A stretch of DNA of 64,000 nucleotides from the NCBI RefSeq assembly GCF_902497895.1, contig NZ_CABVHQ010000023.1, positions 1 to 64,000 on the forward strand, read 5' to 3'. This document shows positions 9,225 through 17,901 of this stretch, piece by piece. The number at the start of each line of letters is the position of its first letter. The first letter of the stretch is position 1. This stretch comes from Pseudomonas fluorescens (GTDB lineage Bacteria; Pseudomonadota; Gammaproteobacteria; Pseudomonadales; Pseudomonadaceae). The notes beneath the pieces were generated by a model. That model searched no databases, was not told the DNA's origin, and saw nothing but the letters and a program-made list of their open reading frames with translations. The position numbers were made by a program, and so were the translations under genes.

Positions 9225-10304
9225 TTAATCCTTTAAGCTCAATAGTTGCGCTTCCTCAGCTGATGGTAGCGCGAGTTCTTTCACGGCAGCTTCCCACTGC
9301 ATCGGCGTGGATTCAATCTGCGGTTTACCATTCTCGGCTTTAAATGCCGGAATAGACCTGTTGCTGAAATTATTACGCATTGCCCCTTGCAGGGCTGAGC
9401 TCGAATGGCCCAAGGCGGTCGCTAGCCTGTCTAGGATGATTCCTGGTGCTTCAACGCCACCCGCCAATATCCTGCTGAGCAAGGAACGTTGTTTTCCCAA
9501 TCCAACCTTCTCTGCGAGAGGGGCCACCTTGGGCCCCTTTATCGCTGCTAGTGTCGCCAATGTGGCAGTGAGTTCTGTCGCAGCCAAACTGGTTGCAGTA
9601 GCACAATGGTGGACTAGTGCATTGGATAAGCATGCAGCCACCACTTGGGATGCCGATTTTTCATACTCTTTGGCCGTCAGCTTCAGCTTGATGGCAAGTT
9701 TTTTGTCGATCCGTACCATCCATTGCTCGGTTGCTTCGCCGTCATACTCCTTGGCTTTCTTCTCATAGGTTTCCAAAAGCTTTGTGGGACTTATCGTCAA
9801 CATCTGCTTTTCAAGAGACCGGAAACCTTCGAGCACCAGTTCTCGGGCGACAACGGCAACAGGCTCATTGCGTCGAGTCGCAAGGTCGATCACGGTGGCA
9901 TGAAGCGATTTTTTGCTCGTGACACCAATGGTTTCTTGGCGGCTTTTCGTCAACGAGCTCTTATGCAATGCGTCTTCCTGATGGTGCATAATTTCCTCCG
10001 CTCCGTGCTTGCTGGGAGTCGATGCGCGCGTGGACACTCTTGTTTTTTGGCCAATGATATCGGCCGCTGGAGGAGCTTCCATTTTTCCAGGAAGCTCGAC
10101 GATCAGTTTTCTTACCGCTTCAAAAGCGTTTTGGCCACCGACAGCAAGTTGATCTCCTGTCGGTAACTGCACGGTGCATTGAATCCCATCTGACGTCACT
10201 GCGAATGTGGCTGATGAGGAGAGCGAATCAAGGTAGGCCGCCCAATCTCTAAGATGATTTGAGGCGGTCACGGCATCTTGTCTGTTTAGGGCCTTGGTGC
10301 GCAT
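9225..10304 (-). CDS. RHH/XRE-like regulator partnered with the ImmA-UvrD fusion
   Basis: This 359-aa protein has no membrane segment. Residues ~20-75 form a small beta-rich unit, 80-130 a polar linker and ~130-165 a helical segment. Residues ~194-232 read like a ribbon-helix-helix unit (WMVRIDKKLAIKLKLT then a helix), and ~258-305 like an XRE-type HTH (LAEKVGLGKQRSLLSRILAG, then LDRLATALG). A regulator placed directly before an ImmA-type protease gene is the classic ImmR/ImmA arrangement, in which the protease cleaves the repressor; here the protease is fused to a helicase. The start at 10304 has no clear ribosome site, and a downstream start is possible. Domain calls are by eye. Confidence 0.6.
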   Translation of the reverse strand: MRTKALNRQDAVTASNHLRDWAAYLDSLSSSATFAVTSDGIQCTVQLPTGDQLAVGGQNAFEAVRKLIVELPGKMEAPPAADIIGQKTRVSTRASTPSKHGAEEIMHHQEDALHKSSLTKSRQETIGVTSKKSLHATVIDLATRRNEPVAVVARELVLEGFRSLEKQMLTISPTKLLETYEKKAKEYDGEATEQWMVRIDKKLAIKLKLTAKEYEKSASQVVAACLSNALVHHCATATSLAATELTATLATLAAIKGPKVAPLAEKVGLGKQRSLLSRILAGGVEAPGIILDRLATALGHSSSALQGAMRNNFSNRSIPAFKAENGKPQIESTPMQWEAAVKELALPSAEEAQLLSLKD

Positions 10305-10326
10305 GTCGGATTACGTGTATGGTTGC

Positions 10327-10356
10327 TTGCACGGTGCGTGCATATCAACTTTATAT
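10327..10356 (+). promoter_or_regulatory. Promoter of the 2-OG oxygenase gene
   Basis: A -35 TTGCAC (10327-10332) and a -10 TTATAT (10351-10356) are separated by 18 bp. The promoter lies downstream of the ATG at 10319, which argues that translation of the oxygenase begins later, at the TTG at 10379. Confidence 0.5.
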
Positions 10357-10378
10357 CACTGAGCTGGTAGGGACACAA

Positions 10379-11407
10379 TTGATCAACGCTCATTTTTCTT
10401 ACGCGGTTCGCAGTGCAGTTGCGCAGTGGCGACAAGAAATAACGCTGCTGGAGGCAGTACAGCAGCTTTCTCAGCCTACTGCGCTTGGGCTTCGCCTGCT
10501 CCCAGCCATAGACGAGGTATTAGCCGAGCGGAATCTAACGCGCGCTGACTTGGTGGAAAGGGTATGGGGGGCGGCTTTCATTCAGTTGAAGGATGCATTT
10601 GATCCTGTTGAGTTACCCGAGACGCCAACGGTCTTTTTTCCTGTGCCGATGGCTGAAGGCACAGTGATGGCTCGTGCGACAGCCGTGGGCTGTTTGGCGG
10701 CGATTGGTTTGCAGGCGGTATCGTACGGCTCAGAGGAAAATGGCGAGCTTTTTGTCAACCTAGTGGTTATGCCGGGCGAAGGCCTGTTTGCCGAGAAGTC
10801 GCGTAAAGGAATGAAAGGGCATACGGATGCTGTAAGTTTCCCTGTCCGGGGGCAGACAGATCCCGAAAACCCTAGAATTTCCCCATCACCAGATTTCGTG
10901 TGTCTCTCTGGGCTTCGAAATCCTGACGATGTTCATACCACTGTGATGCCTTTAACGAGCGTGTTGGACAAACTTGATCCAGGTATTATCGCGGAGTTGA
11001 AAACACCTCAGTACCATGTTCGTTCGCAGAAAACGTTCAGAATTGGTATGGGGGAAATCTTGGGGGATGAGCTGGTCTTGGAGGATGCAAGCCTGCTGTT
11101 CGATGTCAGTGGTCAGCACTGGATCAGGTACAGCCATAACTGCATTCTGATGGACGATGAGGCTGTAGCTGCGAAGGAGGCGCTTGTTGCTTTCGAGGCC
11201 GCTTGCGTAGCAAGCATTTCGGGAACAGTCATCAGTCCAGGTGATATTCTTTTGGTCAATAACCGTATCGGGCTGCATGGAAGGTCAAACGTCGGAGGTG
11301 AGCCAGGTGGTAACTCTCGATGGCTACTGCGCACTTACGGTCTTGAGACTGGCGGACTGGCAGTGAATCAACGATATCAGGACGTTTCCTATCGACTGTA
11401 CCCCTAA
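10379..11407 (+). CDS. TauD/clavaminate-synthase-like Fe(II)/2-oxoglutarate oxygenase
   Basis: The product (342 aa) is a non-haem iron dioxygenase with the facial triad HxD in KGHTDAVSFP (H148, D150) and a distal His in LLVNNRIGLHGRSN (near H300), followed by the 2-oxoglutarate-binding Arg in GNSRWLLRTYG. This is the TauD/TfdA/clavaminate synthase fold; the substrate cannot be told. I chose the TTG at 10379 because AGGG lies just upstream and a good promoter sits before it. An ATG at 10319 would extend the protein by 20 residues but almost abuts the divergent regulator start. The gene is transcribed away from the regulator/ImmA-UvrD operon and may be an ordinary metabolic passenger or part of the same system. 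Confidence 0.8.
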   Translation: MINAHFSYAVRSAVAQWRQEITLLEAVQQLSQPTALGLRLLPAIDEVLAERNLTRADLVERVWGAAFIQLKDAFDPVELPETPTVFFPVPMAEGTVMARATAVGCLAAIGLQAVSYGSEENGELFVNLVVMPGEGLFAEKSRKGMKGHTDAVSFPVRGQTDPENPRISPSPDFVCLSGLRNPDDVHTTVMPLTSVLDKLDPGIIAELKTPQYHVRSQKTFRIGMGEILGDELVLEDASLLFDVSGQHWIRYSHNCILMDDEAVAAKEALVAFEAACVASISGTVISPGDILLVNNRIGLHGRSNVGGEPGGNSRWLLRTYGLETGGLAVNQRYQDVSYRLYP

Positions 11408-11537
11408 GGCACTTCATCTAAATGGACTTAGTTACTCACCTAGAACCTGAGTCCAGCATGTTTAGTAACTCCAGCTTCGTCGGCTAAGCTAACGCTGTGC
11501 TAGGCCCAGTAATTTCTTTATCGGGAAGTGTCAATGT

Positions 11538-11946
11538 CTCCCGACAGTCGATTCGGCATCCCCAATATCTCTGCTGCTTCAGATTGTGAGTGCCCTTGAT
11601 CCTTCAAAGCGTGCACGGCCTGACGAACATCTAAGGCTGCCCGGATGGGTTTTCACTATCGGCTCGGGATCGATTATGCCGTCGAGCAAAGCCAATGACT
11701 CCAAGTCGTCCCGTGCCTGCTGCAGTACATCGCAGAGCGCTGCGTCTGCGCTGCATAGGCCAAGGCCAAGGCCACAAACGCAACTGGGTGCAATTCTAGT
11801 GCCTTGCACACCTTATCTAGTAGTTCCACTCTCATTGAATTTTGGCGTTTTCAAGCTGGCTGATGTGCGACTGAGCAATTTGCCTGCTGCGAGAGACCGC
11901 GTTGCGATCGGACAAGCTGAAGGACTACCGAATAGCGAAGGCGCAC
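11538..11946 (-). pseudogene. Decayed two-HTH regulator, relative of the gene at 17902-18357
   Basis: No single frame is intact, but reading across at least four frame changes on the minus strand recovers an XRE-type regulator: VVLQLVRSQRGLSQQ, then IAQSHISQLENAKIQ, VELLDKVCKALELHPVAFVA, then DVLQQARDDLESLALLDG and a second HTH-like part, DVRQAVHALKDQGHSQSEAA. Each block lines up in order with the intact regulator at 17902-18357 (LKLLRTKRGLTQ, DQSHVSRIENEKT, ELARVLELSPVALMA, AQAREEVQTLKAEGFSQAEI). It is a dead paralogue. Confidence 0.65.
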
Positions 11947-12281
11947 GTCGCGAGATGGGCAGTAGAGCGAGCCCGTTCCTTTGGGTCAGGGTGGCTCTAG
12001 CACACGCACCGTTAAGAAATTTCTTCACCATTAGAGGTAAGACATTCAGGCTTGGAGTCTTATTGCGCGTCTTGACTCCGCAGCGTAGGACGCATAATCT
12101 CAGCCCTGCATCAAGGGTTGTGTCCATCCTGCTTATGAGCAAGCTCAAGTGACATTCTTCAACCGCTCGACCATCCGCTTTATAAGCGTTTCCACCAGTT
12201 CGCTGGCAGTACGTTTAAATGCTCATCGCTCTCCGTATTCAGAGATATCTGTCAGCAAAATACTGAACAGGAAGCGTTGTC
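11947..12281. other. No gene seen
   Basis: Between the dead regulator and the gene at 12282 I see only short frames without ribosome sites. It presumably contains the promoter of the following gene. Confidence 0.4.
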
Positions 12282-12854
12282 ATGTCTGAAGAAATCAAAA
12301 CCGACGTAGTTAAAGAAGCCGCAGAGTTCCTTCGCGACGAATTGGCCCATCTTGGCGTCAAAGTCGGGTCATCGCATGCTCATGCCGCAGTTGCCCATTA
12401 CTTGGGTTACAACAGCAAGAAGGCTTTGCTCGATGATCCGACGTTTTATCCGGAAGACCAGGAACTGGTCACGTATCACGAGCTTGGGACTAAAAAGCTC
12501 GTTGACCGTCTTCCGAGCATGAAGGAAAACCCGCTCAAGCATATGGATGTTGGCCAGCTTGGGAGCATCATATGGGCGGGACTCGCGCCCGCGTGCGAAT
12601 GCTGCGATCAGAAAAAGCTGGACATCACTTACCTAGGTGATGACATCCGTAACCCCCAAGGATGGGTATCGGAGTCGTGCGCTGAACGGAACGAGGATTA
12701 TGGTCGCTGCCACTTCTGTGGCGACGAGTACCTTTACCGTGCACAAGACCTCAACCGAAATGGTGAGTGCCCTGAGCATAACGGGGAGTCCGACATGGAC
12801 GATGAGGAGCTTGAGGACTGGGAAAGTTACATCGAGAACATCAACAAGGACTAA
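12282..12854 (+). CDS. Hypothetical protein with a Cys-rich zinc-ribbon-like middle
   Basis: This 190-aa acidic protein has a good AGGAAG ribosome site. Residues ~5-50 are helical (VVKEAAEFLRDELAHLGVKV, then a HAHAAVAHYLGYNSKKALLD segment). Residues ~105-165 contain paired cysteines (CECCDQKK, CHFCGDEYLY and a later CPEH) that suggest metal binding. The C-terminal tail is strongly acidic. I do not recognise a family. It stands alone between convergent neighbours and has its own terminator. Confidence 0.7.
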   Translation: MSEEIKTDVVKEAAEFLRDELAHLGVKVGSSHAHAAVAHYLGYNSKKALLDDPTFYPEDQELVTYHELGTKKLVDRLPSMKENPLKHMDVGQLGSIIWAGLAPACECCDQKKLDITYLGDDIRNPQGWVSESCAERNEDYGRCHFCGDEYLYRAQDLNRNGECPEHNGESDMDDEELEDWESYIENINKD

Positions 12855-12890
12855 ATAGCGGGTATTTCTACTCTATCTGATTGCGGCCGG

Positions 12891-12917
12891 AGCCCCATCG
12901 TCTATAGCAATGGGGCT
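12891..12917. terminator. Hairpin between convergent genes
   Basis: AGCCCCAT (12891-12898) pairs perfectly with ATGGGGCT (12910-12917). It lies between the gene ending at 12854 (+) and the one ending at 12953 (-). No strong U-tract is present. Confidence 0.5.
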
Positions 12918-12952
12918 CTCGGGCAGTACCTCTTTGTCGTTATCGAATGATT

Positions 12953-15646
12953 CTATTCACTGATGCTACGAAGCTCTCCAATGAGCACAGCTTGATTGTT
13001 GACCTCTGCTCTTTGGGCATCTGAAAAGCCGCCTCGATAAGCTTCTATCCCGTCCATCTCCCGTTCAGCGGCATCGAAGTCTCTGCAATAGGCAAGGACG
13101 ACGGCGTAAAAACTTCTGGCACTTATCAGCTCATCCAGAAGCTTGTGCTCACGGATGAGAGGCAATACAGAGTCTTCGAGCATTCGCCGCGCACCGGGAA
13201 AATCTCGCCGATCCAGCAAATCCTGAACGGCATCGAGTCCGACCCTTACCGCCGAATTGATTGCTCCTACGATGACGTAGAATTTGAAGGCGAATAGGCG
13301 CAGCGTCGTGGGTAGGATGCCCCGATTTTTCAACAGAATGCACTTGAGCTCGAAAGCATCCGCAAGGTGTTTGACGTCGTCAGAGTCGGCGCCTGACTGC
13401 GAAAAAAAATCCGCTACCTCAGCCATTGACCGCCCCAATATCCATGCTTCGTTGATATCTAGAACATCGAGGTATTCCTGGATGACCCTCATCAAGGTTT
13501 CCTCTGCCTCAATGGGTCGATCCACTCGCCAAAGCGCAACTGCGGCGTTGTAGTCCAGTATCCTTCGGTATTGCGCCGATAGGGGACGCTCGGTTTGCAT
13601 TTGTTGAATCGAGTTTCTTACGCCGCTTGCATCTTTCTGGAATGCTAGCCAAGACATATTTTTGTTTTGGTAAGACAAAATGGCTTTATCTGTCAGCTTG
13701 TTATGTTCTAGCAGTTGCTCCATAGACGCGAGGTATCTCTCAACATGGGAGGTGTCGATGGACGCAAGTGCCGAAAATACTAGCGCATCCAGTGCCCAGA
13801 ACCGTGCCTCGGGTTTGAGCTTGGTAGAGGACGCGGCCTCTTCCAGGGATGCAACGAAAATATCGCCCAGACCCATCTCATGAAACATTTCCTCGCCCGC
13901 TAAGTCGATGATGATTTCTATCTCGCCCAGATCAACCAATATGCGGACAAAGAGCGAAAGCCGATGGTGGTTTCTCGCTTCCACCAAAGATTTGTACAAG
14001 ACATCTTTCAGCACTTTTTTCGCGTGGATCAGTTGCAATGGGAATGACTTCTGCAGATGACTGGCCCCTATCACCCGCATTGCGTCATGTATTTTCAGCT
14101 CCTTGCTGCCGAATACCTCCAGAACGCCTAACGGCCGAAGAGTTCGGATGACCGCTGAAACGTGTGGCGGGTTTAGCTTCATGTAGGCGTTCATAAGCGT
14201 GTTGATTTCGCCGACCGTTAGGACAACGTCGACCATGCTCAAGAAGGCTAAAAAGTGCTGGCAGTCATCCGAAAGGCCCTCGAAGACACGTGTGAGGATC
14301 ACCTGTTGTGCCGTGGTGTCGAGGTTGCTTTGATCTTCGAGCGCATTGCAAAGGCTCGCAACATCGCCCGAGTAATCCTGGACTGCAAGCCTAGCTGCAC
14401 TATGAAGGTACAGTGGCATCCCGGCTGTTTGTTGGTGCAACCTTGCCATCGTTGCGATATCACCACGGGCGCCTAATCGAGCGGCTTCCGACGCCAAGGT
14501 ATCCAGATCCCAACCACGAAGCACTTCTCTGCTCACGCCGGTTAGCAGTTCGATTTCTTGAGTCGAGCCCGTAGGTTGGCATAAGAGGATAAAACGAACA
14601 TTCGCAGTGCAAGAGAAGACCGTCTGCAAATTTTGGGCTGGTATCTCATGAGCGTTATCGATCACAACAATTGGCTGCACGCCTTGTTGCAGCAAGTAGC
14701 GATCAAGGGCATGGAGGGCATCCACCCCAGAAGCACCTGGTGCGAATATTTCCCTAACCTCATGAGGCTGGTCGGTAAGATTTCCGGCTATTTCGCGTAC
14801 CACAGAGCTGGTAAGCGCGGCACCAGTAGTTTCACTGGCATTGAAGTAGATGCAACGATCAGGACTGAGCATCGACGTTTGCGCGCACCAGGACGTTTTA
14901 CCCGCACCTGAGAAACCACACACAATCCGGATACGGTTCCCTGTATCGATCGCAGGCTCATCGATCTGTGGGCGATAGGAGGGAAGTGGCGCGGGAAATC
15001 CCTGCAGTTGAGTCAGCAATTGCTCAAACAACTCAGGTAATGCACTGGTTTCAAAAGCGTATCCCCCGAGCGCGTTGTTGCCCGTCGCTGCCGCCATCAC
15101 TCGTCCGGCTAATTTCCAGACCAAGGATTCGGGTACCAGCATCGCGTGAGGGATCTGCGAAGCTAGCCCCGTGCAAAACTGAACCGCAATTGCCAGATCT
15201 TCCCAGCATTCAGGAAGGCATTCTAAATCCGCTGGTACGGATCGACCAGGATATTGAAAATAGACGTCGTCCGGTAATCCGCCGTCTGCGATTGTTCGGG
15301 TCATTACCGGGCCTGGCGGTTGGTTTGTGGCTATCACAAACCTTGCGTCCCCTTGCCGTCGGCCTTCAGTGTGCTCCGTCCGTAGCCGATCAAACCGCTG
15401 AAAAGCAGAGTCTACGTCACTGGGGATGATAGACCCGCTGCGTGTTTTTACTTGCACGTAGACGCGGCATCCATTCATGACAATCTCGACGTCTTCATCA
15501 CGCTCGATCACTATCCGCGTCACCTGGCAGGCACGTGCCTTTAATAAGCAGGCGACCGCGAACAGGTGCTGATAAAGAAAGCCGCCATGGACAGCAGCGA
15601 TCCTTTTTTCCTGGGCCTGATCCAAAGTGGGAAACGCTGAAGTCAT
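12953..15646 (-). CDS. Cap4-like nuclease / STAND NTPase (candidate antiphage sensor)
   Basis: This is a large protein of 897 aa. Residues ~15-110 look like a Cap4/DUF4297-type dsDNA endonuclease (GGFLYQHLFAVACLLKAR, acidic ERDEDVE at 48-54, then VQVKTR with Lys67, the D...QxK pattern). Residues ~235-480 form a P-loop NTPase of STAND type: Walker A GFSGAGKT (244-251) and Walker B PIVVID (325-330). The remaining ~400 residues are helical and TPR-like, typical of a sensor arm. This is the general plan of Avs-type proteins, in which ligand binding triggers oligomerisation and DNA cleavage. The specific subtype and ligand are unknown. A GAGGAC ribosome site precedes the ATG. Confidence 0.75.
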   Translation of the reverse strand: MTSAFPTLDQAQEKRIAAVHGGFLYQHLFAVACLLKARACQVTRIVIERDEDVEIVMNGCRVYVQVKTRSGSIIPSDVDSAFQRFDRLRTEHTEGRRQGDARFVIATNQPPGPVMTRTIADGGLPDDVYFQYPGRSVPADLECLPECWEDLAIAVQFCTGLASQIPHAMLVPESLVWKLAGRVMAAATGNNALGGYAFETSALPELFEQLLTQLQGFPAPLPSYRPQIDEPAIDTGNRIRIVCGFSGAGKTSWCAQTSMLSPDRCIYFNASETTGAALTSSVVREIAGNLTDQPHEVREIFAPGASGVDALHALDRYLLQQGVQPIVVIDNAHEIPAQNLQTVFSCTANVRFILLCQPTGSTQEIELLTGVSREVLRGWDLDTLASEAARLGARGDIATMARLHQQTAGMPLYLHSAARLAVQDYSGDVASLCNALEDQSNLDTTAQQVILTRVFEGLSDDCQHFLAFLSMVDVVLTVGEINTLMNAYMKLNPPHVSAVIRTLRPLGVLEVFGSKELKIHDAMRVIGASHLQKSFPLQLIHAKKVLKDVLYKSLVEARNHHRLSLFVRILVDLGEIEIIIDLAGEEMFHEMGLGDIFVASLEEAASSTKLKPEARFWALDALVFSALASIDTSHVERYLASMEQLLEHNKLTDKAILSYQNKNMSWLAFQKDASGVRNSIQQMQTERPLSAQYRRILDYNAAVALWRVDRPIEAEETLMRVIQEYLDVLDINEAWILGRSMAEVADFFSQSGADSDDVKHLADAFELKCILLKNRGILPTTLRLFAFKFYVIVGAINSAVRVGLDAVQDLLDRRDFPGARRMLEDSVLPLIREHKLLDELISARSFYAVVLAYCRDFDAAEREMDGIEAYRGGFSDAQRAEVNNQAVLIGELRSISE

Positions 15647-15714
15647 CGTGTTGTCCTCTACCGGCTTCGAGCAGCCGGCTAATCCTTGGGCAAATTAGTA
15701 TATGTTTGACCGGC

Positions 15715-16993
15715 AACTAGGGAAGGTAAAGCTCCTGCCAGTAATTGAGGGTAGGGGCATACTCATTGAGTCCCTAGCCACATGCACCTCATCGTACCTG
15801 CGGTCATTACACGTCAAACGCTTTTTCTACGACGTTCCACCACCGGATGATCCTGCGCAATCTGTTTGGCGACTTTGCAAACTCGATGAGGTCGTCATAA
15901 GTGAGTTTTTGCCTGGTAGGCAGACGCGATTGTTTGTCGGGTTTTTTCCCGCTTCGGGCCCAGCCCACCAAGTGAAGGTTTTCTGACATTTCGTGCAAGG
16001 TCGAAGCGAGCTCTTCTGCTTCATCATCGCTTCCGGTGACCAGCAGTAGCCTGGCCCGATTGCGCGTCTCGGGATCGGCTGACAGTGCCGCGAGCTTGGA
16101 GGCCACCCAAGGCCACAACTCCCGGCCCAGTCGCCTGACGTTGGGAAAACGCTCGTCGAGTTGGGAGCCGGAGATGGCCACTGTCACATTCACGTCTTCA
16201 AACCGGATGTTGCCTTCGGCATCGGGGACGTCGATCAGGTTTTTTGCCTGCAAGTCGAAACTGCTGGCCCCGGGAAAAAACGCCGTGGCTGAGAAGCCAA
16301 TGAAGATTTGTTTCACCCCCGCATAGATGAGCGAGGTGAGTTCTGGGAGGTATTGCAGCGTCCGATGAGGATCGCCACGCAACGCGACCACCTGTAATGA
16401 CCAGTTGTTGTGGCCCGACTTCTTGCGCTTGAACCCATACACAATCCGTTGCAAGGGGCCAAGCGGCGTAGGGCTGAATGGGGCAGAGCCGGCCATGTCT
16501 TGTTGCACCGCTTGTGCGTAATAGAGCTTGGCCCGCACAAGCAGCGGAACATCCACGTGAAGCGTGCGCAAACTCTCTTCGAGGTAATGCAGGCTGGTGC
16601 GCAACACGAGCGCAGACTTGAGCCTTAGAAGATTGTCGTCTTTGAGGCGACCGGGCAGTTTTCCAGAAGCGGAAAGGTGGCGAAGAAACAAACCAATGTC
16701 CGCCACGATGTACTCAGGGCTTGGTTCTGCATCGTTGCGGGAAAAGTACCTCAGCAACTCCTGCAGATCACGCAGGACTGGCGGCACTTCAACATCGCTG
16801 TAGCCACAGACACCATCGATCATGTCGCCATCTATCCCCAGGTTGGTTCGACTGGCCAAAAACACAGTGTCGAGCCAATCGCTGAACGTCCCGACAGCTT
16901 GGTATCCATAGAGGCGTAAAACCGTCGGCTTTACCTCGCACCCTTGAATAAAACGGGTGTTGGGCGGATCCGACTCGGAAAAGATTCTTTAAG
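15715..16993 (-). pseudogene. Eroded helicase fragment
   Basis: A long frame (about 16993 to 15807) is open but lacks a normal start: a TAA lies just upstream at about 16995. It reads like the C-terminal half of an SF2-type helicase, with QIFIGFSATAFFPGASSFD resembling motif III (SAT), then WPWVASKLAALSADP and LLLVTGSDDEAEELASTLHE. After the stop at 15807, family-like protein seems to go on in another frame (YDEVHVARDSMSMPLPSITG) to about 15715. Both ends are therefore damaged and the ATP-binding half is gone. I cannot assign the parent system; the helicase of a pPIWI-RE-like or DISARM-like locus is a guess. Confidence 0.5.
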
Positions 16994-17118
16994 TTGTTTA
17001 AAACCGTGGATTCAGAGCAATCGCATCGATCGTAAAAGATTGTTTTGTCTTGGCAAATTATCAATTTTTACTAATAGATTTAACTTTCGGGTTTATCAAG
17101 AAAAATGGTTTGCAACTA

Positions 17119-17146
17119 TTGCATAACTTATTTTCGTCTGTATTCT
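17119..17146 (+). promoter_or_regulatory. Possible promoter of the small membrane peptide
   Basis: A -35 TTGCAT (17119-17124) and a -10 TATTCT (17141-17146) are separated by 16 bp. They lie about 60 bp before the two short reading frames at 17206 and 17230. Confidence 0.35.
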
Positions 17147-17205
17147 GTGGGTGCGGCCGACCCCTTAACATGATGTTCCCTATCAATTATTCAGGAGAAA
17201 ACGGC

Positions 17206-17226
17206 ATGACATTAAAAAAAGGATAA
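17206..17226 (+). CDS. Hexapeptide leader frame (MTLKKG)
   Basis: ATG ACA TTA AAA AAA GGA TAA follows a strong CAGGAG site, with the next ATG only three bases after the stop. The AAAAAAAGGA inside this frame would be the ribosome site of the membrane peptide gene, so translation of the two may be coupled. It may have no function of its own. Confidence 0.35.
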   Translation: MTLKKG

Positions 17227-17229
17227 ACC

Positions 17230-17370
17230 ATGTACACCAATATCAAACGTATGGCGTTTCGTGCACTCGCTCTGATCATCCTGTTTCTGTGGCCAAGCTA
17301 TCTCGATAGCGAGACCCTTGCAAACGCTGGGCCTAAGCCGCCTCTCCAGGTACGAAATTGTACGAGCTGA
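17230..17370 (+). CDS. Small single-span membrane peptide, 46 aa
   Basis: The peptide begins MYTNIKRMAFRALALIILFL. It has a basic N-terminus, one hydrophobic helix (residues ~9-25), then a short polar tail ending RNCTS. It has an AAGGA site 7-8 bases before the ATG. I do not recognise the family. Size and topology fit small membrane toxins, regulators of membrane proteins or phage-type peptides; nothing in the sequence decides between them. Confidence 0.45.
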   Translation: MYTNIKRMAFRALALIILFLWPSYLDSETLANAGPKPPLQVRNCTS

Positions 17371-17701
17371 GGATAATCAGACGCAAACTTTCACTTAGGT
17401 AATGACTACCACAGTGTCATTGTTTAATAAGCTTTTGATGATAAGTGACAATGACACAAACCTTTAACGCTTGAGCGCTCTCAGTGTGGATCGATTAAGA
17501 TTAGAAAGGTTTGCTCTATTGTCACAGTTCACTTTCATCCAGCAAAAATAAGGGTTGCTGGTCTCGGGTAATCAGTTTCCACTGATTATTCAGCGATGAA
17601 AGAGAACATTATTAAGGTGTCACTTTCTGTGCTGTTTCGCTATCGGGCTCGACTTTACAAAAAAGTCCACGGCCTGATTAGCCCCACAGGTTGAGCTTCT
17701 G
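17371..17701. other. Gene-free stretch with an inverted repeat
   Basis: There is no gene here. A perfect 10-bp inverted repeat, GTGTCATTGT (17414-17423) and ACAATGACAC (17448-17457), is separated by 24 AT-rich bases. It could be an operator or a long-loop hairpin after the membrane peptide gene. Confidence 0.45.
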
Positions 17702-17873
17702 GTTACCGAGAAGGTAATGAGCGTTTTGGAGGACATTAATGGGACTTGGGGAGAGGGGAGCAATGTGCCTTGCGTGCATACCGACCACTCCGGACTGGGG
17801 GGTGCGACGGGAGATGATGAGCCAGAGCTTCACGACACGAGTCGATCAACTGTGGAAGGTGTATTGCAAGTAG
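17702..17873 (+). pseudogene. rulB (umuC) 3' relic 1
   Basis: The last ~57 codons of a rulB/umuC gene are recognisable with frame damage: GTAATGAGCGTTTTGGAGG, then GGGAGATGATGAGCCAGAGC and the end VDQLWKVYCK before a TAG. It lines up with 24927-25086 of the intact gene. It ends just before the convergent regulator gene. Confidence 0.7.
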
Positions 17874-17901
17874 TCGGGTTCGCCCCCGTACAAAGACCAG
17901 C

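Noticed and set aside
11586..12152. 188-codon plus-strand frame
   Set aside because: It is antisense to the decayed two-HTH regulator and has no ribosome site or recognisable content.
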